In this document: in pieces, positions 36,751 through 49,705 of the stretch
How positions within the stretch are numbered: position 1 is the first letter of the stretch
Layout: each line of letters begins with the position of its first letter
Source: Liolophura sinensis
Lineage: Eukaryota; Mollusca; Polyplacophora; Chitonida; Chitonidae
Assembly: GCF_032854445.1 (NCBI RefSeq)
Contig: NC_088298.1
Span: 19,549,976-19,613,975 of the forward strand
Direction of reading: 5' to 3'
DNA: 64,000 nt
Made by a program: the position numbers and the translations under genes
Notes under the pieces: model-generated
Seen by the model: the letters and a program-made list of their open reading frames with translations, nothing else
Database searches by the model: none
What the model was told of the DNA's origin: nothing

Positions 36751-38797
36751 GATATAGAAAAAGCGTACGATATGGTTTGGAGGACTGGGGTGTTAATTAA
36801 GCTACGTAATATTGGTATTGGTGGGAAAATGCTGGGCTTTTTAAAAGATTTCCTGTCCGGACGTTTCATTAAAGTTCGAGTGCGACAGATTTATTCTCGC
36901 ATGGTTCCAGTGGAGAATGGGGTTCCCCAGGGAAGTGTCTTATCTCCCACTTTATTTAATGTAGCCATAAATGACTTACCCAATGCCACATCCCCTAAAT
37001 TAAATTGCACGCTTTTCGCTGATGATAAATCCATGTGGTTTTGCTCTAGGTCCCTTGCCTCTTGTGTCAAGCATATTCAGCAAGGTCTAGATGATATAAT
37101 GAAATGGAGCCGGGACTGGGGGTTTAAGTTTTCTTCTGTTAAAACAGAAGCTGTTGTGTTTACACGGCGCCATACTGGTAATGTTTGTCTAACCCTTAAT
37201 AACTCGACCATCAAAATCTCCTCTTCTTTTAAGTATCTCGGGGTTATATTCGATAATAGGCTTACTTGGGGTAGACATATTGATTATTTGATAGCAAGAT
37301 GTGATAAAGTTCTAAATTTAATGAGGTGTGTTTCGGGCAAATGTTGGGGGGCTGAGAAAAAATCATTACTACTGCTATATCGCTCTCTCATCCGTGTACC
37401 AAACTTGATTATTGTTGTGAAGCCTATGATTCTGCTTGCATTACGCTTAAAGAAATATTAGATTCTGTTCAGTGCGCAGCGCTGGGGATATGTACAGGAG
37501 GCATGCGCACCACACCACTTAACGTTCTACAGGTATTCTGTAACGAGTGGCTATTGTCTATCCGCCGGCGTCTGCGCACCCTCAAGTTCTTTTTCAGGCT
37601 CAAATGTTCGGTTAATAACGCTTCGTCTCGTTTGCTCGAACCTTCCTTTTATGAGAACTTGCATGACTTAAATAGTTATGCTGGGTTACCATTTAGTTTG
37701 AGATCAAAGAACATATCTTCGTCTTTAGATTGCGATGATGTTGCTTTGCAGTCCTCCCGTGTTCCTGATTTCCCCACATGGAATCTAGAACCTCCCTATA
37801 TTTCGACTACTCTGAACGATGATAGAAAAAAAATCTGATAATCCGAATGTTTCCTTACTATGTGCTACGGAATATATACCTACAAACCTATCCCAGTACT
37901 TGCAGGTATACACTGATGCCTCCAAGTGTCCAGACAGCAACAGAGTTGGTGCAGCTTTTTGTGTTCCAGAGTTAAAATATTCCAAATCCTTTAGATTATC
38001 CAATTTTGTCTCAGTATTTACAGCAGAACTTACAGCTATCATCTGTGCTCTTCAGTTTCTCCTCGACCTAAAACCCTTCCAGGGCTGGTATACTTACCGA
38101 TTCTTTATCTTCCTTGCAGGCCATGTCAAATTATGTCTGGTATAATTCTTCATCACTTGTGTTTAAAATACTACATTTATGCACCACTCTTCGTTACCAG
38201 GGCGTCTCTGTGAGCTTTGACTGGGTGCCAGCTCATGTCGGCATTGTTGGGAGCGAAATGGCAGACTCCCTGGCGAAGAGAGCTTTATCCTTTTCTGATA
38301 TATCCTTTCACGTGCCCTTAAACATCAATGAAATTATGAGTTATGTTACACCTAAGTTTGTGGATATTTGGCAGCGGCAGTGGGATGAATCTAATAAGGG
38401 GAGGTTTTTTCACGAGTATACTCGTTCTGTTTTGTTAAATTCGCCACTATCATTACGTTCCCGACGAGATGAAACGCTAGTTTTTCGCCTTATTTCTGGA
38501 CATGTGCCTACAAATACCTATTTATTTAGAATGAATCTGCACCCATCTGGGTTATGTGATAGATGCCTAGTTAACGATGATATCGCTCATCTCTTATTTA
38601 CGTGTACCCGGCACTCTAACGCTCGCCGTGTTCTTTACCCGGACTTACGCTCCATTGGCCTTCGGCAGTTTACCTTAGCATCTGTTTTAAACCCAAAAAC
38701 GAACCGAAATAAGACTTTCCAGGCCCTGGCCAATTTTCTCAGCAGATGTCGTCGTTTTTAATAATCCGTAGTATACAGAATATAATACTCATATGAT
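36751..38797 (+). pseudogene. 5'-truncated retrotransposon ORF2, array copy 2
   Basis: The RT palm onward, RNase H and C-terminal Cys-His region, matching 28389-30431. It starts at DIEKAYDMVWRTG and keeps the RT box FADD (37014-37025). A 2-base insertion (CATCCGTGTACC near 37395) and the shared shift near 38090 break the frame. It has no ORF1, endonuclease or RT start, so it cannot move by itself. It ends at CATATGAT, where the array spacer resumes. Confidence 0.92.
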
Positions 38798-38800
38798 ATT

Positions 38801-39541
38801 ATCCCCGTGCATTCATGTGTCGCCTGCGTCGCAGTTCATACTCACGCGGTGACATCGACAACTTCAGTCAAACTGTTACAAACAGCAACATGAGCAGTGC
38901 AGTCTTCACACGTCCGTCTTGCCATCCCACACTTTATAATCGCTTCACAAATGAAGCGACTATAATTGACACCCACCGCCCATCGAGCTGCAAACGAAGT
39001 CCCTCACTGCGGGCAACGGGTTTTGCGTAAAAAATGATGCGCCAAAGCGGTACAAATATGAACTAAAACTCTGCCTGGGTGTGTGTCATCCAAGTGCTCT
39101 CTCCTCCATGCCCCTGTCACCAGTGTATTTAAACCCATAATATACACGCACCGTCCCTCTCGTCTCTGTCGCCCAGTGCATTCTGGGTAATCGCCACAAA
39201 ATTTCCGCGTGGACTCGCCCGCACGCCACCACATTCTTCTCCTTCTTCGTCTTATTATTACTATAAACAAAGTCCGAACGGGGGTCAAACTTTTCGCCCG
39301 AAATTTACCCACGCCCCTTCCAAGCCGAACGCCCATCCCATTGGGCTCAACTTTTACTGGGCCAAAATCAAAACTTTTCCACATATTCTCAACGCTTGCT
39401 TCTCGTGCTGTGGCGGCAAAGGTAGAGGGCACGCAATTCCCGCGGGCTCGCCTCCACAGGCTTCAGGATGCTCATCGATACCACCGCAGCACGACCTGAC
39501 CTCGTCCAGCTACACTTCGGGCTTTGTTTACAATACGAGAG

Positions 39542-39542
<1 letters not shown>
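38801..39542. other. Histone-array spacer (unit 2)
   Basis: Same block as 30667-31408 with only a few substitutions (for example CCTTCCC to CCATCCC, and CGCCGATC to CGCCCATC). The hairpin is at 38934-38965. Confidence 0.7.
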
Positions 39543-39614
<72 letters not shown>

Positions 39615-39623
39615 CCCCTGTAT

Positions 39624-39702
<79 letters not shown>
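39543..39702. repeat. Compound (GT)n-(AT)n microsatellite (unit 2)
   Basis: GT run 39543-39611, AT run 39629-39702. The GT run is longer and the AT run shorter than in unit 1. Confidence 0.96.
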
Positions 39703-39706
<4 letters not shown>

Positions 39707-39732
39707 GATTTCTGGAATATTTAGAGAAGTCG

Positions 39733-39839
39733 TGGGGTTTCCTTCCACTGTAATGCTGGCCGTCGTAGTATAAGTGAAAATGTCCTTGCGTACGGCGTAA
39801 AACACCAACGAAATAAATAAGTAAATAAATAAATAAATA
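39733..39839 (+). mobile_element. SINE family A 3' fragment (unit 2)
   Basis: Same insertion as 31591-31697, inherited with the unit. Confidence 0.85.
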
Positions 39840-40509
39840 TAGCTGCACGCACGTATGCATGTGGGCTACACATGTTAATTTCCACTCATGTACCCACTAA
39901 CCTAACCCCATTCACCTTGCCGCTGTCATCAGCAATAAGGAGAATAACACAGAAGCAAACGACACAACTTCCCCGAGTGACGGTTCAGGGGGGAATAACT
40001 CTAACGGGAATCCTTCTCGCCTGCTCACATGCAGGAAAGCGTATAAAGGTGTGTGGCTCGTCTGAACGTGTGGCTGAGCTCACGTGTGTCGTGCATCCTT
40101 TGTTGAGACGGCTGAATCCTCGATTGTTTACTTGTTCGCTTGTTATGTCGCCTTATCTTTTCGAACTGTTTTTGTTGCATACTCGTTTACTGGTACTATT
40201 TGTTGTCTACATGCATACGGGCCGTATGTAGGCCTCCCCCACACATACGTACACACCGATGTAGCGCAGCGTGGGTGGACGACTCTTTAATGTAACTGGG
40301 AGCTATAATTAAGGGAGTGGGGTGGGGGCAGACTTCGTCGACAAGCTTTGCATTGACAGCATGGGTCGAGTTATTCTCCGACATACAGCTAACACTTGGC
40401 ATGGCCACAGGCAGCTGGCCTAGCCCAAAGCCAGCCGCCCGCGCTTTCCAGCCAATCGGTGTGGAGATAAGTCTGACTGCGATGCCTTCGTACAGGTCGG
40501 CGCTAACGG

Positions 40510-40517
40510 TATATATA
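40510..40517 (+). promoter_or_regulatory. H4 TATA box (unit 2)
   Basis: TATATATA in the same context and distance as in unit 1. Confidence 0.8.
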
Positions 40518-40565
40518 GCGCAGCCGTTCATCACTGAGCACATTTCTACTCGCTCAGCTCGATAG

Positions 40566-40889
<324 letters not shown>

Positions 40890-40939
40890 ACAGCTCCTAA
40901 CGGACCAGCAGCAACAACAACCACCACCACTAACCCAAC

Positions 40940-40955
40940 GGCCCTTTTCAGGGCC
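40940..40955 (+). terminator. Histone 3' stem-loop (H4, unit 2)
   Basis: GGCCCTTTTCAGGGCC, 51 bases after the stop as in unit 1. Confidence 0.97.
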
Positions 40956-41158
40956 AACCAAATCTTCCCGGAAGAGGTTTTTCAATCTAAGCACTTGTCT
41001 TCAAATTTCAAATGCATTCACTGTTACCCTCTACGCAAGCATGCAGTGTCAGTTTTAGTTTCCAAACGTGAGTAGATAAGCTTGTTTAGCGTGCACCGTG
41101 CCTGTACATGTACGTGATTCCTCCTGCAACAGACCCCACGCAACAGCTATTCCCATTT

Positions 41159-41647
41159 ACAGTGATTATTTATTTATTTACCTAGTTACTTTTATTTATT
41201 TACTTTTATTTTTTTTTATTCTCATCATTCCCCTTCATTCATGAACATCCACACATGCCGTACGTGTGTAAATACACTTAAGTAAAATAGCCCATGGGTG
41301 GATCTGGCCAGCCCCAGCGCACAGTAACAGTGATTATTTATTTACTTATTTACTTTTATTTATTTCCTTTTTTTTTTTATTCTCATCATTCCCCTTCATT
41401 TCATGAACATCCACACATGCCGTACGTGTGTAAATGCACTTAAGTAAAATAGCCCATGGGTGGATCTGGCCAGCCCCAGCACACAGTAACAGTGATTATT
41501 TATTTACTTATTTACTTTTATTTATTTACTTTTATTTTTTTTATTCTCATCATTCCCCTTCATTCATGAACATCCACACATGCCGTACGTGTGTAAATAC
41601 ACTTAAGTAAAATCGCCCATGGGTGGATCTGGCCAGCCCCAGCGCAC
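41159..41647. repeat. Spacer triplication, ~165-bp units (unit 2)
   Basis: Same three-copy repeat as 33017-33505, including the copy-specific differences, showing that the triplication predates duplication of the unit. Confidence 0.93.
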
Positions 41648-41823
41648 ACGCACTGTACCCAACAAAATTCGGATCGTGCACTGACATAAATGTACTGCCA
41701 GTGAAATAAATCCCTCTGCGGATGGTGCATTGCATCACCACATGCATTTTCACAGGCAGCTTTCTAGCGCCTGTCCCATTTATGTCCACCGCGGTCGTGT
41801 GGAACTGTAAGCGAAGACCATAA

Positions 41824-41882
41824 TTTTATTTATTTATTTATTTGATCGGTGTTTTACGCCGTACTCAAGAATGTTTCACATA
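41824..41882 (-). mobile_element. SINE family A tail fragment (unit 2)
   Basis: Copy of 33682-33742. Confidence 0.8.
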
Positions 41883-42325
41883 ATTACAGGTATGCAGGTG
41901 GACACATGCACACACAAATTATGTACACCTACATGTATAAGTGCAGGCCAATGTACAGTCTGCGCATGTAAAACCACATATATACACAGAATTTACTCAC
42001 GAGCCGTTTTAGTTGTGCCTGCAGTGGCGTGCATGTGTATATTAGCCTTTATGCAGTGGACATCATACATCGTATGTGCGGGGGGGGGGGGGGGAGTGAT
42101 AAAGGGGGAAAGGGGCCATTTTCACTTTTCTCCTCCCTGCAACAGCCTAATACATACTTGTGGAGTAATTTTGCACCACACTCAGTCCGCTCGCTCACTC
42201 TCTCTGCTGGAGCTTACACACATGGAGAAGGAGGGAGAGAGTCCGCTAGAGCAGGACGTCTTGTGCTGCTCTCTGCCAGGTCCGCGCTCTGCTTTTCCCT
42301 CCAACTTTACAAGCCGGGCTGGCCG

Positions 42326-42332
42326 TATAAAA
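42326..42332 (+). promoter_or_regulatory. H2B TATA box (unit 2)
   Basis: TATAAAA, same context as in unit 1. Confidence 0.85.
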
Positions 42333-42405
42333 GGCCGCCCGCCTGAGCGGCCCGTCATTCAACAGCGCTATCTCTGACCGAGCAGCACCTGTACGTCCAC
42401 CAGTC

Positions 42406-42780
42406 ATGGCACCTAAGACACCAACCGGCTCCAAGGGAGCAAAGAAGGCTATCAAGAAGTCTGCCCCCAAGTCCGGGGACAAGAAGAAGCGAAGGAGGAG
42501 GAAGGAAAGCTACGGCATCTACATTTACAAAGTCATGAAACAGGTTCACCCTGACACCGGCATCTCGTCCAAGGCCATGTCCATCATGAACAGCTTTGTC
42601 AACGACATCTTCGAGCGAATTGCCGCCGAGGCCTCTCGCCTGGCTCACTACAACAAGCGCTCCACCATCACCAGTCGGGAAATCCAGACCGCCGTCCGTC
42701 TTCTCCTGCCCGGTGAGCTGGCCAAGCACGCCGTTAGCGAGGGTACCAAGGCTGTGACCAAGTACACCAGCAGCAAGTAA
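42406..42780 (+). CDS. H2B: Histone H2B (unit 2)
   Basis: Second H2B copy, 124 residues, same protein as 34264-34638. The coding sequence appears identical. Promoter and stem-loop (42816) intact. Confidence 0.99.
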   Translation: MAPKTPTGSKGAKKAIKKSAPKSGDKKKRRRRKESYGIYIYKVMKQVHPDTGISSKAMSIMNSFVNDIFERIAAEASRLAHYNKRSTITSREIQTAVRLLLPGELAKHAVSEGTKAVTKYTSSK

Positions 42781-42815
42781 ACTCCCTTGTCGTCCCGAAA
42801 ACTTCTACTTCCAAC

Positions 42816-42831
42816 GGCCCTTTTCAGGGCC
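42816..42831 (+). terminator. Histone 3' stem-loop (H2B, unit 2)
   Basis: GGCCCTTTTCAGGGCC after the second H2B gene. Confidence 0.97.
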
Positions 42832-43672
42832 AACCAATTCCTCCCGGAAGAGTACTTTCTATATCTGAGCACTGGTTTATATGGCTTCTATATATTCTCT
42901 CTATGCTTACCGTACTGGGTATGTAATTGGGTTTTCCCACTTCCGCCCGGTCGTGTTTGTCCGTTTGACACTCAAATGCAAACCGCAGCTTGGTGAACCG
43001 ACCGCGTTTAGTTTATGAGCAAATGTATATGTAAATATGTAACCAGTTCCCAAGCCCCCATGCAACACCTGCACATGCGCACCCCCATTATTACACCGAG
43101 TCAAACCATAAGCCCCGACTGCGCACTTTTAACATGTGTTAATAAAGACGTGTTTATGTGAGATGTGTTTATGTGAGATGTTCACTCACACATGTGGGCA
43201 AATACTAAAGACATATAGTACAGTTTCCTAGCGTCTACTCCCACACATAACACAAGTATAAGCGAACGGCAGCCACTATATAGTTCGCCCTTACGGCGTT
43301 GATGCCTTCACCAGGTCCCCACCTTTCCAACCTTCTCCCTACAAACAGACTTGAGTTATAATGACACACTTGCACAAGTGTAATGGGTATTACCTAATTT
43401 ATTTGTCATACATGCATACGCGGTGCAGCCCATGCAGCTGAATTAATTCTATATCCTTGCAGCCCGGCACCTCTCTATTTAGCTGAAAGCAAAACAAGCC
43501 AATCTTCGCATACCTGTGCCATATATGTAACAGCCGTTAACACACTGCGACAATTTGTTCCGTGTATATGCACAAACAGACAACGATGTGCTGTGTAAAA
43601 AGTTTATTGCATATAATGCGCAAAAATGCGCGATGTACGTTGTAATAAGTTTACTGCATGCAACATATGTAT

Positions 43673-43674
<2 letters not shown>

Positions 43675-43728
<54 letters not shown>
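43675..43728. repeat. (AC)n microsatellite (unit 2)
   Basis: AC run about 8 bp longer than in unit 1, which accounts for the offset of 8150 rather than 8142 from here on. Confidence 0.96.
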
Positions 43729-43731
<3 letters not shown>

Positions 43732-43937
43732 CAGCAGTCTCTCGACAGGCACGGCATGCAGTTGGATAAAACGGTAGTTTTTTTTTTTTTTTTTTTCTGC
43801 ACCGACCAGGCTTTGTTCAGCCAGTTTTGCGCCAAAAAGCGCGGACCTTTCAGAGAGCAATGGCCGTCACCATGCACAGCTCAGCGATTGGTCGCCCACC
43901 AACACAGGTCTAAAAATAGCAGAATCCTTCCCCGCAG

Positions 43938-43944
43938 TATAAAA
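43938..43944 (+). promoter_or_regulatory. H2A TATA box (unit 2)
   Basis: TATAAAA. The E2F-like palindrome and reverse CCAAT box upstream are also kept. Confidence 0.85.
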
Positions 43945-44018
43945 GCGCTGACTACACGCTAAGGTTCGTCATTGCAGAGATCTGTCTCCGTACGCACTAA
44001 ATCTACACAACAAGCATC

Positions 44019-44396
44019 ATGTCTGGACGTGGTAAAGGTGGAAAAGTCAAGGGAAAGAGCAAGACTCGCTCATCCCGCGCTGGACTCCAGTTCCCGGTTG
44101 GACGCATCCACCGTCTGTTAAGGAAAGGCAACTACGCCGAGCGAGTTGGAGCCGGAGCTCCAGTCTACTTGGCTGCCGTGCTCGAATACCTGGCTGCTGA
44201 AGTTCTCGAGTTGGCAGGAAACGCCGCCCGTGACAACAAGAAGTCAAGAATCATTCCCCGACATCTCCAGCTGGCTGTTCGCAACGACGAGGAATTGAAC
44301 AGACTCCTGTCCGGCGTCACCATCGCTCAGGGAGGTGTCTTGCCCAACATCCAGGCTGTCCTCCTGCCCAAGAAGACCCAGAAGGCCGGCAAATAA
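44019..44396 (+). CDS. H2A: Histone H2A (unit 2)
   Basis: Second H2A copy, 125 residues, same protein as 35869-36246 with no coding difference seen. The stem-loop at 44428 is intact. Retrotransposon sequence begins at 44901. Confidence 0.99.
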   Translation: MSGRGKGGKVKGKSKTRSSRAGLQFPVGRIHRLLRKGNYAERVGAGAPVYLAAVLEYLAAEVLELAGNAARDNKKSRIIPRHLQLAVRNDEELNRLLSGVTIAQGGVLPNIQAVLLPKKTQKAGK

Positions 44397-44427
44397 GCGT
44401 CACCACCTCAAAACTTGACAATCCAAC

Positions 44428-44443
44428 GGCCCTTTTCAGGGCC
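44428..44443 (+). terminator. Histone 3' stem-loop (H2A, unit 2)
   Basis: GGCCCTTTTCAGGGCC after the second H2A gene. Confidence 0.97.
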
Positions 44444-44900
44444 AACCATTTTTTCCCGAGAGAGCACTTTCTATCTAAGCACTTGCCGACCAGTTCCTCT
44501 AACGTGTACATGTACACGTGTATACTGTGTCCTACCAACTGGCACGCACATACTGTGTATTATTGTGTTTGAGCACAGGCCCATCAATAACACATGCACG
44601 CAAGGTTGATGATGCCTGCGTGCCTGCATGCAGGTTCTCTACATGTACATAAACATTATTCATCGTCACCTTTGTCTTTCAAGTAATGCACGTCATATCT
44701 ATTTATGTACGTAGGCCTATATCTCTTCTTTACATACCGCACAATGCAGTGGTAAACTCTGCACGCTTAAAGTAATGCAATGGAATTAAAGTACATATAG
44801 CATACAGGCCTAGACTCGGATGTCTCGGTAACCCTGCGTCCAGGCATGCATTGTATATAACATAAACAAATGCTGCCTCACTGCCCCTCTGAAGTAAATA

Positions 44901-46943
44901 GATATAGAAAAAGCGTACGATATGGTTTGGAGGACTGGGGTGTTAATTAAGCTACGTAATATTGGTATTGGTGGGAAAATGCTGGGCTTTTTAAAAGATT
45001 TCCTGTCCGGACGTTTCATTAAAGTTCGAGTGCGACAGATTTATTCTCGCATGGTTCCAGTGGAGTGGGGTTCCCCAGGGAAGTGTCTTATCTCCCACTT
45101 TATTTAATGTAGCCATAAATGACTTACCCAATGCCACATCCCCTAAATTAAATTGCACGCTTTTCGCTGATGATAAATCCATGTGGTTTTGCTCTAGGTC
45201 CCTTGCCTCTTGTGTCAAGCATATTCAGCAAGGTCTAGATGATATAATGAAATGGAGCCGGGACTGGGGGTTTAAGTTTTCTTCTGTTAAAACAGAAGCT
45301 GTTGTGTTTACACGGCGCCATACTGGTAATGTTTGTCTAACCCTTAATAACTCGACCATCAAAATCTCCTCTTCTTTTAAGTATCTCGGGGTTATATTCG
45401 ATAATAGGCTTACTTGGGGTAGACATATTGATTATTTGATAGCAAGATGTGATAAAGTTCTAAATTTAATGAGGTGTGTTTCGGGCAAATGTTGGGGGGC
45501 TGAGAAAAAATCATTACTACTGCTATATCGCTCTCTCATCCGTACCAAACTTGATTATTGTTGTGAAGCCTATGATTCTGCTTGCATTACGCTTAAAGAA
45601 ATATTAGATTCTGTTCAGTGCGCAGCGCTGGGGATATGTACAGGAGGCATGCGCACCACACCACTTAACGTTCTACAGGTATTCTGTAACGAGTGGCTAT
45701 TGTCTATCCGCCGGCGTCTGCGCACCCTCAAGTTCTTTTTCAGGCTCAAATGTTCGGTTAATAACGCTTCGTCTCGTTTGCTCGAACCTTCCTTTTATGA
45801 GAACTTGCATGACTTAAATAGTTATGCTGGGTTACCATTTAGTTTGAGATCAAAGAACATATCTTCGTCTTTAGATTGCGATGATGTTGCTTTGCAGTCC
45901 TCCCGTGTTCCTGATTTCCCCACATGGAATCTAGAACCTCCCTATATTTCGACTACTCTGAACGATGATAGAAAAAAAATCTGATAATCCGAATGTTTCC
46001 TTACTATGTGCTACGGAATATATACCTACAAACCTATCCCAGTACTTGCAGGTATACACTGATGCCTCCAAGTGTCCAGACAGCAACAGAGTTGGTGCAG
46101 CTTTTTGTGTTCCAGAGTTAAAATATTCCAAATCCTTTAGATTATCCAATTTTGTCTCAGTATTTACAGCAGAACTTACAGCTATCATCTGTGCTCTTCA
46201 GTTTCTCCTCGACCTAAAACCCTTCCAGGGCTGGTATACTTACCGATTCTTTATCTTCCTTGCAGGCCATGTCAAATTATGTCTGGTATAATTCTTCATC
46301 ACTTGTGTTTAAAATACTACATTTATGCACCACTCTTCGTTACCAGGGCGTCTCTGTGAGCTTTGACTGGGTGCCAGCTCATGTCGGCATTGTTGGGAGC
46401 GAAATGGCAGACTCCCTGGCGAAGAGAGCTTTATCCTTTTCTGATATATCCTTTCACGTGCCCTTAAACATCAATGAAATTATGAGTTATGTTACACCTA
46501 AGTTTGTGGATATTTGGCAGCGGCAGTGGGATGAATCTAATAAGGGGAGGTTTTTTCACGAGTATACTCGTTCTGTTTTGTTAAATTCGCCACTATCATT
46601 ACGTTCCCGACGAGATGAAACGCTAGTTTTTCGCCTTATTTCTGGACATGTGCCTACAAATACCTATTTATTTAGAATGAATCTGCACCCATCTGGGTTA
46701 TGTGATAGATGCCTAGTTAACGATGATATCGCTCATCTCTTATTTACGTGTACCCGGCACTCTAACGCTCGCCGTGTTCTTTACCCGGACTTACGCTCCA
46801 TTGGCCTTCGGCAGTTTACCTTAGCATCTGTTTTAAACCCAAAAACGAACCGAAATAAGACTTTCCAGGCCCTGGCCAATTTTCTCAGCAGATGTCGTCG
46901 TTTTTAATAATCCGTAGTATACAGAATATAATACTCATATGAT
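44901..46943 (+). pseudogene. 5'-truncated retrotransposon ORF2, array copy 3
   Basis: Same junction and extent as copy 2. It lacks copy 2's 2-base insertion but has its own 2-base deletion just before the NGVPQGS region (GTGGAGTGGGG near 45060). It keeps FADD and the shared frameshift near 46240. The distinct lesions show independent decay after duplication. Confidence 0.92.
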
Positions 46944-46946
46944 ATT

Positions 46947-47687
46947 ATCCCCGTGCATTCATGTGTCGCCTGCGTCGCAGTTCATACTCACGCGGTGACA
47001 TCGACAACTTCAGTCAAACTGTTACAAACAGCAACATGAGCAGTGCAGTCTTCACACGTCCGTCTTGCCATCCCACACTTTATAATCGCTTCACAAATGA
47101 AGCGACTATAATTGACACCCACCGCCCATCGAGCTGCAAACGAAGTCCCTCACTGCGGGCAACGGGTTTTGCGTAAAAAATGATGCGCCAAAGCGGTACA
47201 AATATGAACTAAAACTCTGCCTGGGTGTGTGTCATCCAAGTGCTCTCTCCTCCATGCCCCTGTCACCAGTGTATTTAAACCCATAATATACACGCACCGT
47301 CCCTCTCGTCTCTGTCGCCCAGTGCATTCTGGGTAATCGCCACAAAATTTCCGCGTGGACTCGCCCGCACGCCACCACATTCTTCTCCTTCTTCGTCTTA
47401 TTATTACTATAAACAAAGTCCGAACGGGGGTCAAACTTTTCGCCCGAAATTTACCCACGCCCCTTCCAAGCCGAACGCCCATCCCATTGGGCTCAACTTT
47501 TACTGGGCCAAAATCAAAACTTTTCCACATATTCTCAACGCTTGCTTCTCGTGCTGTGGCGGCAAAGGTAGAGGGCACGCAATTCCCGCGGGCTCGCCTC
47601 CACAGGCTTCAGGATGCTCATCGATACCACCGCAGCACGACCTGACCTCGTCCAGCTACACTTCGGGCTTTGTTTACAATACGAGAG

Positions 47688-47724
<37 letters not shown>

Positions 47725-47733
47725 CCCCTGTAT

Positions 47734-47794
<61 letters not shown>

Positions 47795-47901
47795 GATTTC
47801 TGGAATATTTAGAGAAGTCGTGGGGTTTCCTTCCACTGTAATGCTGGCCGCCGTCGTATAAGTGAAAATGTCCTTGCGTACGGCGTAAAACACCAACGAA
47901 A

Positions 47902-47932
<31 letters not shown>

Positions 47933-48070
47933 ATATAACTGCACGCACGTATGCATGTGGGCTACACATGTTAATTTCCACTCATGTACCCACTAACCTA
48001 ACCCCATTCACCTTGCCGCTGTCATCAGCAATAAGGAGAATAACACAGAAGCAAACGACACAACTTCCCC
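46947..48070 (+). repeat. Partial third array unit
   Basis: The spacer (hairpin 47080-47111), a shorter GT run (47689-47721) and AT run (47739-47788), the SINE fragment (47821-47936) and the start of the H4 upstream region. At CAACTTCCCC (48070) the sequence leaves the unit and enters a C-rich tract; H4 is absent. Confidence 0.9.
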
Positions 48071-49410
48071 AAATATCCCCCCCCACACACACAACCCCCC
48101 CCCCCCCCCCATCCCTCCACGCTTGTGTGGATCACAATGACTCTATCACTGTGCGTTAAGGTCAAGCTTTCACAGGGATTACATTTAGTGCAAGCTTGCA
48201 TGCAGGCCCGCGTCATATGCACAAGCATGCAGCATTGCTTCCACGGAGATGGGCATGTAGAGGTCTGTGTGCACAGCTGGGGCGGCTGAAATGACTTCCT
48301 CCAGAGATAGTTACTGTCCATGAACACAAGGTCTGGTCCCAAATGATCAGGCCCTCATGAAACAGTAAATGGACCATGTTGTGGCATAGATCTGGAGTCC
48401 ACTTAAGTTCGCCTAATCTAATATGTTTCACCAGTGCGCAGTAAAGAGAAGTAAAATTGCCTTTGCCTTACTAGTTTCCACTCAAGCGAAAAACAAGGTG
48501 TGCTAGTGCCCTCAGTCAACTTGTGCCATGATCAGAGCGTTAGAACTGACTGACTGATTGAATTGAATTGAAGGCTGTCTAACGCCACACTGGATGTTGC
48601 TTTACAAACATTACGTTTAATAGATTAGAAACATTCATTTTGAAAACATGGTAAATTTTGGGAGCATTTTTCTTTCAACTTTTCACTAAATGTATTAAGT
48701 TATGCAACAGTCAGATAAGCAAATAAATAAACACGTTAAAGTTTACATCGATCAGTTGTGTAATTAGACATATGCATAGGCCTCTCACATTTGCGCCTCT
48801 TTTAAAGATTTTTCCCACATTACAATAGCTGTTTGACCTGCGACCAATAGCAAAATTTAAGACAGCTCTTATTTTTCCATGAAATTATAGTAATGACACC
48901 TTAATTATTCTACACAGAGACCTTCTCCATGGCTCAAACTGTCAGACCCTGGAACAATGAGGTCACAAGTTTAAATCCAGTTCTCACTACTTCTACTGCG
49001 ACCTTAAGCTAGGACGTTTGTCAGATGCCAGACCAAGGACTGTGGTTTCCTTTGGTTTCCTGCACCCATTAACCTGACCAAAGCCCCATATACAAAAATG
49101 ATTATATTTTTTAAAAAAAACCAAAAACAACTTTTAATAGCAGATTCTTGTCCACCCCGATTTGGCTATCAAACTAAATAACGGACTAAAAATACCCGAA
49201 CCAGCTGATGCAATGAGCAAACAAGGATGGTAATCCAACAATTTGGTACACTGAGGGTAATTAGATCAGACCATGATTTTGTTTTTTGGGGTTTTTTTCC
49301 CCCAATTTCACTTTGCAGTAGCAGTACTACATGAAGTCACTAACACATTTTCCTCACATTCCTCATGATTGCCTCGCATACCTCTGTAACACTGGCCTAC
49401 GTGATAAGGC
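48071..49410. other. Right flank of the histone array
   Basis: Poly-C tracts lie at about 48077-48110. At about 48918-49095 a plus-strand segment (CCATGGCTCAAACTGTCAGA, then CACAAGTTTAAATCCAG) may be a decayed tRNA-derived SINE. No gene is recognised. Confidence 0.5.
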
Positions 49411-49705
49411 CAGGGTTTTACCTGGCTGTAATTTTTGTGGGGTCCAATGGACCCCATTAAAAAAAAAAGTGGGGTCCCACATACCATAATGGGGGTCCAA
49501 TGAATTTTTAATATATAAATGACCTGTAAAAACACATATATATATTAATGACCTCTGTGCTCTGTTTATTTTATTCAATGTTACAAATAGTTTTTTTTTC
49601 TCTATCATTAAAGTCAAACTCTCAATTTATGTTATGATTTTCACTTTTATAGTCACTAAGTGGCCTTGAGTGACAGTCTGACTAACTGTACACTGAGAGA
49701 ACTTA